From contig NZ_PDWM01000004.1 in assembly GCF_010093225.1 (NCBI RefSeq), positions 1 to 64,000 of the forward strand: a stretch of DNA of 64,000 nt. The letters run 5' to 3'. A program made the position numbers and the translations under genes. This stretch comes from Pseudoxanthomonas koreensis (GTDB lineage Bacteria; Pseudomonadota; Gammaproteobacteria; Xanthomonadales; Xanthomonadaceae). This document shows positions 1 to 10,315 of the stretch, one piece after another. The stretch's first letter is position 1; every line of letters begins with the position of its first letter. The notes beneath the pieces are model-generated. The model was not told the origin of the DNA. It saw only the letters and a program-made list of their open reading frames with translations, and made no database searches.

Positions 1-18
1 CCGGCGGGGGCCGCCGCA

Positions 19-110
19 CCTTGGGTATATGGCCCACCCTTCGGGACGACATCCTGTCTTTACGAAGGGCCGTGGCACATCCATGTGCCACTTGGGCCAT
101 ATACCCAAGG
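19..110. repeat. Nested palindromic element 1
   Basis: Perfect 18-base outer arms at 19-36 and 93-110 (CCTTGGGTATATGGCCCA and its complement) enclose a 7-base pair CCCTTCG/CGAAGGG (37-43, 63-69) and an inner hairpin TGGCACAT-CC-ATGTGCCA at 73-90. The inner hairpin sits beside the right arm. Read on the minus strand, the layout (arm, CATGGATG hairpin, spacer, arm) equals that of the element at 192-290. This suggests two members of one structured repeat family facing each other. No open frame here looks like a protein. Confidence 0.75.
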
Positions 111-137
111 TACGGCGTCCTTCGCGATCTTTTGGGG

Positions 138-167
138 CGTGGCTTCTATTGGTCGAACGAAGCCACG
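138..167. repeat. Simple hairpin between the nested palindromes
   Basis: Perfect 9-base arms CGTGGCTTC (138-146) and GAAGCCACG (159-167) with a 12-base loop lie between the two larger nested elements. No T-run follows on either strand, so it is unlikely to be an intrinsic terminator. It is probably part of the same repeat cluster. Confidence 0.5.
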
Positions 168-191
168 AACTCAACGCCGCGAGAGGACGTC

Positions 192-290
192 GTTCTGCCG
201 CATTGGGGGTCGAGCGGCACATGGATGTGCCGCGCTCGCGAACTGAGGCAGGGACGCCGACGTGAGCGACGACCCCCAGTGCGGCAGAAC
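192..290. repeat. Nested palindromic element 2
   Basis: Outer arms of 21 bases at 192-212 and 270-290 pair with one mismatch (start GTTCTGCCGCA, end GCGGCAGAAC). The inner hairpin GCGGCACAT-GG-ATGTGCCGC at 214-233 abuts the left arm. The GCACATGGATGTGC core is shared with element 1, while the outer arms differ in sequence. Arm pairing is conserved but arm sequence is not, as expected for a folded repeat. Confidence 0.75.
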
Positions 291-312
291 GGCGGCCCCC
301 ACCGGAGCCGGG

Positions 313-351
313 GCTCCTGCTCCTGCTTCCGCGCTCCTGCCCCTGCTTCGC
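313..351. repeat. Short direct duplication, CTCCTG-rich
   Basis: Two near-identical 19-20 base units in tandem (GCTCCTGCTCCTGCTTCCGC at 313-332, then GCTCCTGCCCCTGCTTCGC). It lies between the palindromes and the receptor terminator. No function is visible. With the palindromes it accounts for the gene-free first 434 bases. Confidence 0.5.
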
Positions 352-381
352 TCCTGGATCGTGCAGAGTCCAGCCAAGCCT

Positions 382-413
382 AAAAGAAACGGGGGCCGCC
401 GAAGCAGCCCCCG
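382..413 (-). terminator. Rho-independent terminator of the TonB-dependent receptor gene
   Basis: On the minus strand a stem CGGGGGC/GCCCCCG (390-396 with 407-413) follows the receptor stop codon by about 20 bases. It is followed by a T-rich run (TTTCTTTT in the transcript sense). Confidence 0.8.
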
Positions 414-434
414 CGTCATAGATTTCCGGTCCGC

Positions 435-3083
435 TCAGTAGCGGGCGCGGAACGTCACCCCGTACATCCGCGGCGCGCCGAGGAACGCGTTGTAGGTGTT
501 GGCCGGGTCGTTGGGCACCGAGCTGGCGACCTGCAGCGGGCCGTCGAAGCCCACCTGCACGTAGTCGGTGTCGAACAGGTTGGTGCTCCACAGCTCCACC
601 ATCCAGCGCTGGTCGCGCGAGCCGAAGCCGATGCGGGCATTGGCCACGGTGAACGCGTCCTGCATCTTCTCCGGGTCCAGGTCCGAGCCGGTGTTGTACT
701 CGGACATGTACTTGGCGCCCACGTTGAAGCGGCCGACCAGGTTGCTGCCGAAATCCCATTCGTAGGTCACCGCGGCCGAGCCGGACCACTTCGGCGCGAA
801 GCTCATCTGCGCCCCCGGCAGCTTGTACAGCGCGCCGGTGGGCTCGATGAAGTCCGAGCCGGGGATGTTGCTGCCGTAGCGGGTATCGGCGTACATCAGG
901 CCGCCCTGCAGCATCAGCCCGTCCATCGCCTGCCACATGAACTCGGTGTCCACGCCCTTGGACACCACCTCGGGGATCGAGCGCACCACGAAGCTGGTGC
1001 CGAGGAAGCTGTTGAGCTGGAAGTCGGTGTACTCCTGGTAGAACAGCGCTGCGTTGAACAGCAGGTTGCCGTCGGCCCAGGTGGTCTTGGCGCCGAGCTC
1101 GTAGCTGTCGACGAACTCGCCCGGGAACGAGGTGTCGTCGGCCGGGACGATGCCCGGCGCGCCGGCGGAGGTGCCGTCGGCCGACTGCACGCGGTCCAGG
1201 TTGAAGCCGCCACCCTTGTAGCCGCGCGCGTAGGACGCGTAGCCCATCACCTCGTCGTTCCAGCGGTAGGCGGCCTTGAGCGTGCCGGACCATTCCTTCT
1301 CGTCGTTCTCCTGCGACACCACGCGCCCGTTGTGTAGCACGTTGGTCCACGGCAGGCACATGCGGCCGACCAGCGCCGGCACCGCCGTGGGCAGCAGCTG
1401 GGCCATGATCGCCGCCTGGGTCGCCGGCGGCAGCGAGCCGAAGCCGTTGATGCGCTGGGCCAGGGCCGCGCCCACGCGTGCGGTCGGGTTGGCCAGGGTG
1501 GCCGCGCAGCCGGCGCTGCCGTTGGGGTTGCTGTAGACCGAATCGAGGGTCTTCTTCTCGTGGGTGTAGCGCAGGCCCAGGGTCAGGTCCAGCGCGTCGG
1601 TCGCGTGCCAGGTGTTGTTGGTGAACAGCGCCGTGCTCTTCGCGTTCTGCTGGTGGTGGTCCAGCGCGCCGAGGCCGGCGAAGTTGGTGCCGAACGGACG
1701 GCCGCTCACCTGCGACATCAGCAGCGCCGGGTTGGCGGTGTTGACGGTCAGGCCCAGCGGCGCCAGCGCGGCGGCCATCTGCCCCAGCAGCTGCGAGCCG
1801 ACCAGGGTGGACAGGTAGGGCTCGTAGCCGGCGCCGACGCGGTAGCTCTCGGTGCGGTCCAGGTCCTCGTCCGAATAGAACGCGCCGACCATCCAGTCGA
1901 CCCGGTCGGTGGAGCCGGTCAGGCGCAGTTCCTGGCTGAAGGTCTCGAAGCCGGTGAACGACTCGTTCGCGTCGGCGTTGCGGTAGATCAGGTCGGCGGT
2001 GCTGAAGTCGTAGTCCAGGCCGTTGATCGCCTCCCACTGGCGCCAGGCGGTGATCGAGGTCAGGGTGGCATCGCCCAGCGCGCCGGTATCCCAGTCGACC
2101 TGCAGCGCGACGCCCTTGTCCTTGATGTCCTGGGTGGTGGCGCGGTTGCTGTAGGCCTGGCGGTCGAACGGGTCGTCGCCCGGCGCGGCGATCGCCTTGC
2201 CGCCGCCGGCCACGCCGTTGATGATCGCCGAGGTGGCGCCGACCGTGGTCTGCACCGCGGTGCAGCAGTTCTCTTCGCGGCTGGTGTAGTCGGTGCTGAC
2301 CAGGATGTCGAGCGTGTCGGTCGGCTCGAACAGCAGCTTGGCGCGCACGGTGTGGAAGTTCTGGTCGTAGTCGTCGGTCTCGCGGCGCGGGCCGTTGCCG
2401 GTTTCCACGTCCATCCAGCCGTCGCGCGAGCGCTTGGCCGCGTAGACGTTGAACGCGGCCGTGTCGCTGAACGCGTCGTTGTAGCTGCCGGCCACGCCCC
2501 AGGCGCCGCCGTCGCCGAGGGTGAGCTCGCCCTCCGCGCTCTGGGTGTAGCTGGGGTTGCGGGTGACCACGTTGATCACGCCGGCCGAGGTGTTCTTGCC
2601 GAACACCGTGCCCTGCGGGCCCTTGAGCACCTCGATCCGCTCGAGCTGGCCCAGGTCGCCGAAGCCGACGCTGTTGCGCGGCCGGTACACGCCGTCGATG
2701 ACCACGCCCACCGACGACTCCAGGCCGACGTTGTCGCCGACCGTGCCGATGCCGCGGATGCGCGCGGTGGTGATGGCTTCACTCTGGGTGCTGGTCACGG
2801 TCATGCCCGGAACCAGGATCTGCAGGTCCTTGATGTCGCGCACGCCGGTGTCCTGCAGCAGCTGCTCGGAAATGGCCGTGACCGAGATCGGCACGTCCTG
2901 CAGCGCTTCCTCGCGCTTCTGCGCGGTCACGGTCAGGCCGGCCAGGGTGGTCGGCTCCTCCTTCTCCGCGGCGGGCTGCGCCGCGGCCTCCTGTGCATGC
3001 GCCGAAGGAGCGGCGGCCATGCACGAGAGCGCGGCGACCACCGCGATCGCCAGTCCAGTGTGCTTCAAGGTTGCGCAGGCCAT
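435..3083 (-). CDS. TonB-dependent outer-membrane receptor
   Basis: An 882-residue outer-membrane active transporter powered by TonB-ExbBD; the substrate cannot be named. A Sec signal peptide (about residues 1-30, ending AHA-Q) precedes a TonB box-like LTVTAQKR near residue 50, then a plug domain starting at QDVPISVTAISEQLL with the conserved IRGIGT and EVLKGPQGTVFGKN motifs. A C-terminal 22-strand barrel ends in GVTFRARY with a terminal aromatic residue, the outer-membrane assembly signal. The length is typical of the family. The ATG at 3083 has a strong AGGGAG ribosome site. A terminator follows, so it is probably transcribed alone. A 13-base palindrome 72 bases upstream suggests a repressor, perhaps LacI-type, which would fit a sugar receptor; that is inference. 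The CDF exporter upstream on the same strand need not be functionally linked. Confidence 0.93.
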   Translation of the reverse strand: MACATLKHTGLAIAVVAALSCMAAAPSAHAQEAAAQPAAEKEEPTTLAGLTVTAQKREEALQDVPISVTAISEQLLQDTGVRDIKDLQILVPGMTVTSTQSEAITTARIRGIGTVGDNVGLESSVGVVIDGVYRPRNSVGFGDLGQLERIEVLKGPQGTVFGKNTSAGVINVVTRNPSYTQSAEGELTLGDGGAWGVAGSYNDAFSDTAAFNVYAAKRSRDGWMDVETGNGPRRETDDYDQNFHTVRAKLLFEPTDTLDILVSTDYTSREENCCTAVQTTVGATSAIINGVAGGGKAIAAPGDDPFDRQAYSNRATTQDIKDKGVALQVDWDTGALGDATLTSITAWRQWEAINGLDYDFSTADLIYRNADANESFTGFETFSQELRLTGSTDRVDWMVGAFYSDEDLDRTESYRVGAGYEPYLSTLVGSQLLGQMAAALAPLGLTVNTANPALLMSQVSGRPFGTNFAGLGALDHHQQNAKSTALFTNNTWHATDALDLTLGLRYTHEKKTLDSVYSNPNGSAGCAATLANPTARVGAALAQRINGFGSLPPATQAAIMAQLLPTAVPALVGRMCLPWTNVLHNGRVVSQENDEKEWSGTLKAAYRWNDEVMGYASYARGYKGGGFNLDRVQSADGTSAGAPGIVPADDTSFPGEFVDSYELGAKTTWADGNLLFNAALFYQEYTDFQLNSFLGTSFVVRSIPEVVSKGVDTEFMWQAMDGLMLQGGLMYADTRYGSNIPGSDFIEPTGALYKLPGAQMSFAPKWSGSAAVTYEWDFGSNLVGRFNVGAKYMSEYNTGSDLDPEKMQDAFTVANARIGFGSRDQRWMVELWSTNLFDTDYVQVGFDGPLQVASSVPNDPANTYNAFLGAPRMYGVTFRARY

Positions 3084-3154
3084 GACTCCCTCCCCAGGTG
3101 ATTTGATGGCGGACGTTCTTGTTTTTGCTGTGCTGCCGGTACTCGAAAAGGCGG

Positions 3155-3167
3155 TGGAACGGTTCCA
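3155..3167 (-). promoter_or_regulatory. Palindromic operator candidate upstream of the TonB-dependent receptor
   Basis: TGGAAC-G-GTTCCA is a perfect 13-base palindrome in an A+T-richer stretch (about 3110-3240), 72 bases upstream of the receptor ATG. The shape resembles operators of LacI-family sugar regulators, which control several TonB-dependent receptors in xanthomonads. No regulator gene lies in the window. Confidence 0.4.
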
Positions 3168-3288
3168 TTCGGGGCAGTATCCCCACCCGAAAGTTAAACC
3201 GGCTTCACAAATACCGCATTTTGCGCTGCGGCGATACGCCCGGGGTCATTTAAGGATGGAGTGCCGGAAAGGGGTCTCCCCCCTCCCC

Positions 3289-4302
3289 TCACCCGTGGCC
3301 AGGACCGCAATCGCCACCCTCGCAGGGGTCCTCGCCCGCCACCTCCATCTGCAGGGTCACGTGCACGATGCGGTGGCGCTGGTCCAGCATGTGCTCGAGT
3401 TCGCGGCGCACGGCCGGCCCTTCCGTCCCGTCGGCCATGACCACGTGCGCGGTCAGCGCCGGGGTGCGCGACGCCAGCGCCCACACATGCAGGTCGTGCA
3501 CGCCGACCACCTGCGGATGCGCGCCCAGGTCGGCGCGCACCGCGGCCAGGTCCACGCCCTGCGGCACGCCCTCCATCAGCACGTTCAGGGCCTCGCGTAC
3601 CAGCACCCAGGTGCGTGGCAGCACCCACAGGCCGATCAGCACCGCCAGCAACGGGTCGACCCACAGCCAGCCGGTGAAGCGGATCAGCAACGCCGCCACG
3701 ATCACCGCCAGCGAGCCGAGCATGTCGCTCCACACTTCCAGGTAGGCGCCCTTGACGTTCAGGCTCTGCCCGCTGCCCGCATGCAGCAGGCGCATCGCCA
3801 CGAGATTGCACGCGAGCCCGACGACGGCCACCGCCAGCATGCCCAGGCTCGCCACCGGCAAGGGGGTACGGAAGCGCTGCCAGGCTTCCCAGAGGATCCA
3901 GCCGGCCAGCGCGAACAGCAGCGCGCCGTTGACCAGCGCGCCCAGCGCCTCGAAACGGACATAGCCGTAGGTCCGCTTCGCATCGGCCGGCAGGCGCGCC
4001 AGGCGCACGGCGACCAGGGCGATCGCCAGGGCCAGGGTGTCGGTGGCCATGTGCGCGGCATCGGACAGCAGCGCCAGGCTGTTGGTCAGCCAGGCTCCGA
4101 CCACCTCGGCCACCAGTACCGTCGCGGTCAGTCCCAGCGCCCACCACAGCGGCTTTTCGAAGCGGATCTCCGACGGCACGTGGGTGTGCCCGCCGGGACC
4201 GTGGTGGTGGCCGATGTGACCGTGTGCATGCCCGTGCGCATGCCCGGGCGAGCTGGCAGGGTGGTGGTGGTGGTCGGCGATGTCGCGGGGATCGTGGGCC
4301 AT
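3289..4302 (-). CDS. Cation diffusion facilitator (CzcD/ZitB-type metal exporter)
   Basis: A 337-residue inner-membrane metal/proton antiporter, probably exporting Zn, Co or Cd. A histidine-rich N-terminus (residues 11-41, repeated HGHAHGH and HHH) leads into six membrane segments and a cytoplasmic ferredoxin-like domain. Transport-site motifs are SDAAHMATD in segment 2 (H84, D88) and EVWSDMLGS in segment 5 (E189, D193). The usual histidine of segment 5 is replaced by Glu. The C-terminus carries a CEGGDCGPGHG tail that could also bind metal. The ATG at 4302 is the first in frame and leads straight into the His-rich stretch. It shares the strand of the receptor and dipeptidase with gaps of 205 and 94 bases. 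Family assignment is firm; the metal is not. Confidence 0.9.
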   Translation of the reverse strand: MAHDPRDIADHHHHPASSPGHAHGHAHGHIGHHHGPGGHTHVPSEIRFEKPLWWALGLTATVLVAEVVGAWLTNSLALLSDAAHMATDTLALAIALVAVRLARLPADAKRTYGYVRFEALGALVNGALLFALAGWILWEAWQRFRTPLPVASLGMLAVAVVGLACNLVAMRLLHAGSGQSLNVKGAYLEVWSDMLGSLAVIVAALLIRFTGWLWVDPLLAVLIGLWVLPRTWVLVREALNVLMEGVPQGVDLAAVRADLGAHPQVVGVHDLHVWALASRTPALTAHVVMADGTEGPAVRRELEHMLDQRHRIVHVTLQMEVAGEDPCEGGDCGPGHG

Positions 4303-4396
4303 GGCCGCTACTATCGCGCCGGGCCCGCGGGGAAACTATTACATCCCGACCCTGCGACTGGCGCGGTCGTGCGCGCCGCGCAACGGCGCCGCACGC

Positions 4397-5602
4397 TCAT
4401 TCCCTGGCCTCCGCGGCGCCGGCCTCCACCGCCGACCACACCCGCAGCAGGTTGCCGCCGAGGATCTTCGCCAGGTCCTGGTCGCTGTAACCGCGCGCCT
4501 GCAGCGCCGCGACCAGGTTGGGATAGTCGGCGACGCTGCGCAGGCCGTCGGGGAGGTTGCCGGACACGCCGTCGAAGTCCGAGCCCAGGCCGATGTGGTC
4601 GATGCCGATCAGCTTCACCCCGTAGTCGACCTGCTCGACCACCGCATCGATCGCGGTGGGCCGCGGCGGATGCGTGCGCTCCCATTCGGCCTCGAACGCG
4701 GCCCGGTCCTCCTCCGGACGGCCGGCGGCGCGGGCGGCGGCGTTGCGTTCGTCCAGCGCGGCGCGGGCCTGGAAATAGGCCTGGGTGTCGGCGGCCATCT
4801 GCGGATTGACGAAGGCGCTGCCGAAGGTGACCTGGACCACGCCGCCGCGCGCCGCGATCTCCCTGGCCAGGTCGTCGTCCACGTTGCGCTCGAAGCCCGG
4901 GGTGAAATGGCGGAAACCGGAATGGCTGGCGATCACCGGTACCCGGCTCAGCTCGATCGCCTGGCGCGCCGCGTCGTCGGACAGGTGCGACACGTCGACC
5001 ATGATCCCGAGCCGGTTCATTTCCTCCACCACCTTGCGGCCGAACGGGCTCAGTCCGTTCCACTGGCGCTCGAGGCCGTAGGAGGAATCGCTGATGCGGT
5101 TGCTCTCGCTGTGGGCCAGGGTGATGTAGCGCACGCCGCGCGCGTGGAAGCGCGCCAGCTCGGCCAGGTCGTCGCCGATCGGTGCGCCGTTCTCCATGCC
5201 CAGTGCCAGTAGCACGTGGCCATCGGCCCGCAGGCGCTCGACGTCGCGCGGCGAAACCAGCTTGGCGAAGCGGTCCGGGTGGCGGCCGACCATCGCCTCG
5301 ACCGCGTCGATCTGCTTGTGGGCGATTTCGCGCGCGGTGCCGGCCCGGTCCTGCCCGGGCGAGGTGTAGATCGACATGAACGCCACGTCCAGCCCGCCCT
5401 CGCGCGCACGCGGGTAGTCGAACTCGCGGTCGGGCGTGAGCTCGCCCAGGTCCCTCCATCCGTCCAGCAGCTCGCCGGGTGCATCGATGTGCGTGTCGAC
5501 CACCACCACGTCGCGGGCCAGCTGGCGCGGATCGGTGGCACCGGCGGCAAGCACGTGGCCGGTGGCGAGCAACAGCAGGAAGGCGGAATGGCGGATGGGC
5601 AT
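4397..5602 (-). CDS. Membrane dipeptidase family (peptidase M19)
   Basis: A 401-residue zinc dipeptidase related to renal dipeptidase, cleaving Xaa-Yaa dipeptides and often tolerant of D-amino acids. An N-terminal signal peptide (ending about residue 20, VLAAG) indicates periplasmic location. Metal-site motifs are in order: THID (H38, D40), GMENG with its Glu near 136, VDVSH, IASHSG, and DHIGLGSDFDG close to the C-terminus. The length fits the family. It could recycle peptidoglycan or dietary dipeptides; the context does not decide. Confidence 0.9.
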   Translation of the reverse strand: MPIRHSAFLLLLATGHVLAAGATDPRQLARDVVVVDTHIDAPGELLDGWRDLGELTPDREFDYPRAREGGLDVAFMSIYTSPGQDRAGTAREIAHKQIDAVEAMVGRHPDRFAKLVSPRDVERLRADGHVLLALGMENGAPIGDDLAELARFHARGVRYITLAHSESNRISDSSYGLERQWNGLSPFGRKVVEEMNRLGIMVDVSHLSDDAARQAIELSRVPVIASHSGFRHFTPGFERNVDDDLAREIAARGGVVQVTFGSAFVNPQMAADTQAYFQARAALDERNAAARAAGRPEEDRAAFEAEWERTHPPRPTAIDAVVEQVDYGVKLIGIDHIGLGSDFDGVSGNLPDGLRSVADYPNLVAALQARGYSDQDLAKILGGNLLRVWSAVEAGAAEARE

Positions 5603-5680
5603 GGGCGCTCCGGCGCGGTTCGGGATCCGTCGATCGTACGGCCCGGCGGAGGCAGGTCAACAGGCCGGGGCCGGATCGGC

Positions 5681-6592
5681 CTACTTCACCGGACGCCTGT
5701 AGATCTCCGACAACGACTTCCTGTATTCGGCGATCGGGGGCAGGCCCATGGACGCCCGGCGATCATCCAGTCCGTCCGGGTCGGCGGTCGGCTGCATCGA
5801 CATGCTGCCGTCTTCGTTGAAGGTGAACTGGGTTCCGTAGACCTGCGGCTTTCCCTGCTGGCGCAGGACGCGGTCGGTGAGCAGGGCCAGGTCGCCCGGT
5901 TCCGCCTCCTTCCGCTCCACCGCCGCCTCCAGTTCGACCAGCACCTGTTCCTGGAACGCCTGGTCGAAGCTGGCGTGCTGCGCGATCAGGAACGCCGCCT
6001 GTGCCCCGTCATGGCCCACGGTCGCCAGGGTCGGCCAGCCCTTTTCCGCGACGACACCCTTCAGCCAGGCCGCGTTGTCCCGGTCCACGGCGGCCGTCTG
6101 CTCCCAGGCCCTGGCATCGCCACCTTCGTCGATGGCCTGCTGTCGCACGGCCTGGTCCTTCGCGCCCCGGGCAACCAGCTCATCGCGCAGGGGCTGGTCG
6201 ATCTTCGCCTGCCGGTCGGCTTCCAGCTTCGCGGCTTCGGCCAGGGCAGGCGCCCACCCGGCCGACGCGCGCAACCGGTTGAGTCCGGGACGGTCCTTGG
6301 ACTTCAGCTCGGCCAGGTCGATCCGCCCGTTGGGCAATTCCCTGCGCACGTATGCGAACGCTTCATCGATGCGCCCGGCGGCGGCAAGGCACTCGACGTA
6401 GAACAGGTCGACACCCTGCGGCAGAACCGGTACCTGGCCCTGCATGGCGGTGAGCGTGTCGGCGCACTTGGCGTAATCCCCTGCCTGATACGCTTCCAGC
6501 GCAGCGTCCACGGTCGCGGAAGCGGCTAGGGCATGGAACGGCGCGAGGACCGCCAGGGCCACGGCGGCAACGTTCGCGAAGTGGGTCTTCAT
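5681..6592 (-). CDS. Exported DUF6624 family protein
   Basis: A protein of unknown function. The start chosen is the ATG at 6592, giving a signal peptide (MKTHFANVAAVALAVL, cleaved near HALA) and an AGGGAG ribosome site 10 bases upstream; a longer in-frame start 18 codons earlier would bury the signal. The N-terminal half resembles a helical repeat region. The C-terminal 130 residues match the DUF6624 pattern: EKGWPTLATVGHDG, an AAFLIAQHA helix, LLTDRVLRQQGKPQVYGTQF and PDGLDDRRASMGLPP. No catalytic role is established for the family. It ends near the M19 gene on the same strand and starts opposite mutS. Confidence 0.75.
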   Translation of the reverse strand: MKTHFANVAAVALAVLAPFHALAASATVDAALEAYQAGDYAKCADTLTAMQGQVPVLPQGVDLFYVECLAAAGRIDEAFAYVRRELPNGRIDLAELKSKDRPGLNRLRASAGWAPALAEAAKLEADRQAKIDQPLRDELVARGAKDQAVRQQAIDEGGDARAWEQTAAVDRDNAAWLKGVVAEKGWPTLATVGHDGAQAAFLIAQHASFDQAFQEQVLVELEAAVERKEAEPGDLALLTDRVLRQQGKPQVYGTQFTFNEDGSMSMQPTADPDGLDDRRASMGLPPIAEYRKSLSEIYRRPVK

Positions 6593-6794
6593 GATCGGCA
6601 ACGCTCCCTGTCGGCTCGACCGGGGGATGTCCCCGTGCATAACCACAGCCTACTCCCGGACCGGGCAACTTCCCCCGGGTCATCCGATAATCTCTCCATC
6701 GTCGGCGTGCGCGCCCGCGGTGCACCCCGGACAAAACGACAATCGCGAACGGCCGGCACAAGGGCGGCCACTGATGAAGCGGCCCTGATAACAG

Positions 6795-9421
<2,627 letters not shown>

Positions 9422-9425
<4 letters not shown>

Positions 9426-9447
9426 AGCCGGGCTCGCCCGGCTGCAC
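9422..9447 (+). repeat. REP/SMAG-like palindrome overlapping the mutS stop
   Basis: GTAG followed by AGCCGGGC-TC-GCCCGGCT (arms 9426-9433 and 9436-9443). The GTAG head supplies the mutS TAG stop. The same GTAG-stem design recurs at 40526, 45329 and, inverted, at 39157. Confidence 0.75.
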
Positions 9448-9502
9448 TGCGCTACATTGACCCTCCCACAGGCCCCATCCTCGCCCCCCGAAGGAGTGCC
9501 GT

Positions 9503-10135
9503 ATGAGCAACACCCTGACCGACCAGCTGTTCTCCCAGTTGTCCGGCGCACCGCTGCAGCAGATCTCGCAGCAGCTCGGCGTGGGCCAGGCCCAGCCCGC
9601 CGGCGCCATCGGTGCGGCACTGCCGCTGCTGCTCGGCGCGATGGGCCGCAACGCCAGCCAGCCGCAGGGCGCCGAAGCCCTGTTCGGCGCGCTGCAGAAC
9701 GATTTCGCCGGCGGCCCGGATCTTGGCGGCCTGCTCGGCGCGGTGCTGGGCGGAACCCAGAGCCGGCAGACCAACGGCGCCGGCATCCTCGGCCACGTGC
9801 TCGGCGGCCAGCAGCCGCGCGCCGAAGCCGCGCTGGGCCAGGCCACGGGCCTGGGCGGCGACAAGGCCGGGCAACTGCTGAAGATCCTCGCCCCGATCGT
9901 GCTCGCGTTCCTGGCCAAACAGATGTTCCAGGGCCAGGGCAACGCCGCCGGCGCCAGTCCCGATGCCAGCCTGCTCGGTTCGATCCTGGACCAGGAGCAG
10001 CAGCAGGTCCGCCAGCAGGGTGGCCTGGGTGGCGGCCTGCTCGGCGCGGTGCTCGATCAGGACGGCGATGGCCAGCTCGGCATCGGCGATCTGCTGAAGA
10101 TCGGTGGCGGCCTGTTCGGCGGCGGCCGCACCTGA
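9503..10135 (+). CDS. DUF937 family protein
   Basis: A 210-residue protein of unknown function, Gly/Ala/Leu/Gln-rich, without signal peptide. The N-terminus (LTDQLFSQLSG, QISQQLG, LPLLLGAMGRNA) matches DUF937, a family of helical repeats sometimes linked to stress or cell-envelope genes. A central hydrophobic LKILAPIVLAFLAKQMF could be a membrane or packing helix. Near the C-terminus DQDGDGQLGIGDLLK resembles a single EF-hand or dockerin-like calcium loop, followed by GGGLFGGG. The ATG has an AAGGAG ribosome site. It is downstream of mutS but separated by a REP palindrome, so cotranscription is uncertain. Confidence 0.75.
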   Translation: MSNTLTDQLFSQLSGAPLQQISQQLGVGQAQPAGAIGAALPLLLGAMGRNASQPQGAEALFGALQNDFAGGPDLGGLLGAVLGGTQSRQTNGAGILGHVLGGQQPRAEAALGQATGLGGDKAGQLLKILAPIVLAFLAKQMFQGQGNAAGASPDASLLGSILDQEQQQVRQQGGLGGGLLGAVLDQDGDGQLGIGDLLKIGGGLFGGGRT

Positions 10136-10216
10136 GCTGTTCCCGGCGGCAGCCGGCGATGCCCTGGCTTGCCTTTCGCCATCGGCCCGGCCGATGATCG
10201 TGCGGCCGTCAAATCA

Positions 10217-10253
10217 ATAGTCTGAACCTATACATCAGTTTCTTTTATTCGAT
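10217..10253 (+). promoter_or_regulatory. Probable OxyR site and A+T-rich promoter of the catalase gene
   Basis: Within an A+T-rich island (about 10208-10265) stands ATAG-N7-CTAT (10217-10231), the exact OxyR half-operator. Spaced by a further 18 bases is CGAT (10250-10253), a 3 of 4 match to the fourth OxyR contact; the third (10239-10242, TTTC) is absent. It lies about 85 bases before the catalase ATG. OxyR control of catalase is well known, so location and motif agree. Confidence 0.5.
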
Positions 10254-10315
10254 TTAATCAATCGTCTGCCGGCCGATATGCTGACCCGGCCATCACATGC
10301 GCAGGAGCGCCAGCC

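Noticed and set aside
1-419. Small frames of 78-120 codons at the window start
   Set aside because: They lie over inverted repeats on both strands and show no protein-like composition.
2557-4809. Long plus-strand frame across the receptor, the CDF gene and the dipeptidase
   Set aside because: It crosses three well-supported genes of the minus strand and an A+T-rich promoter region; low-complexity translation.
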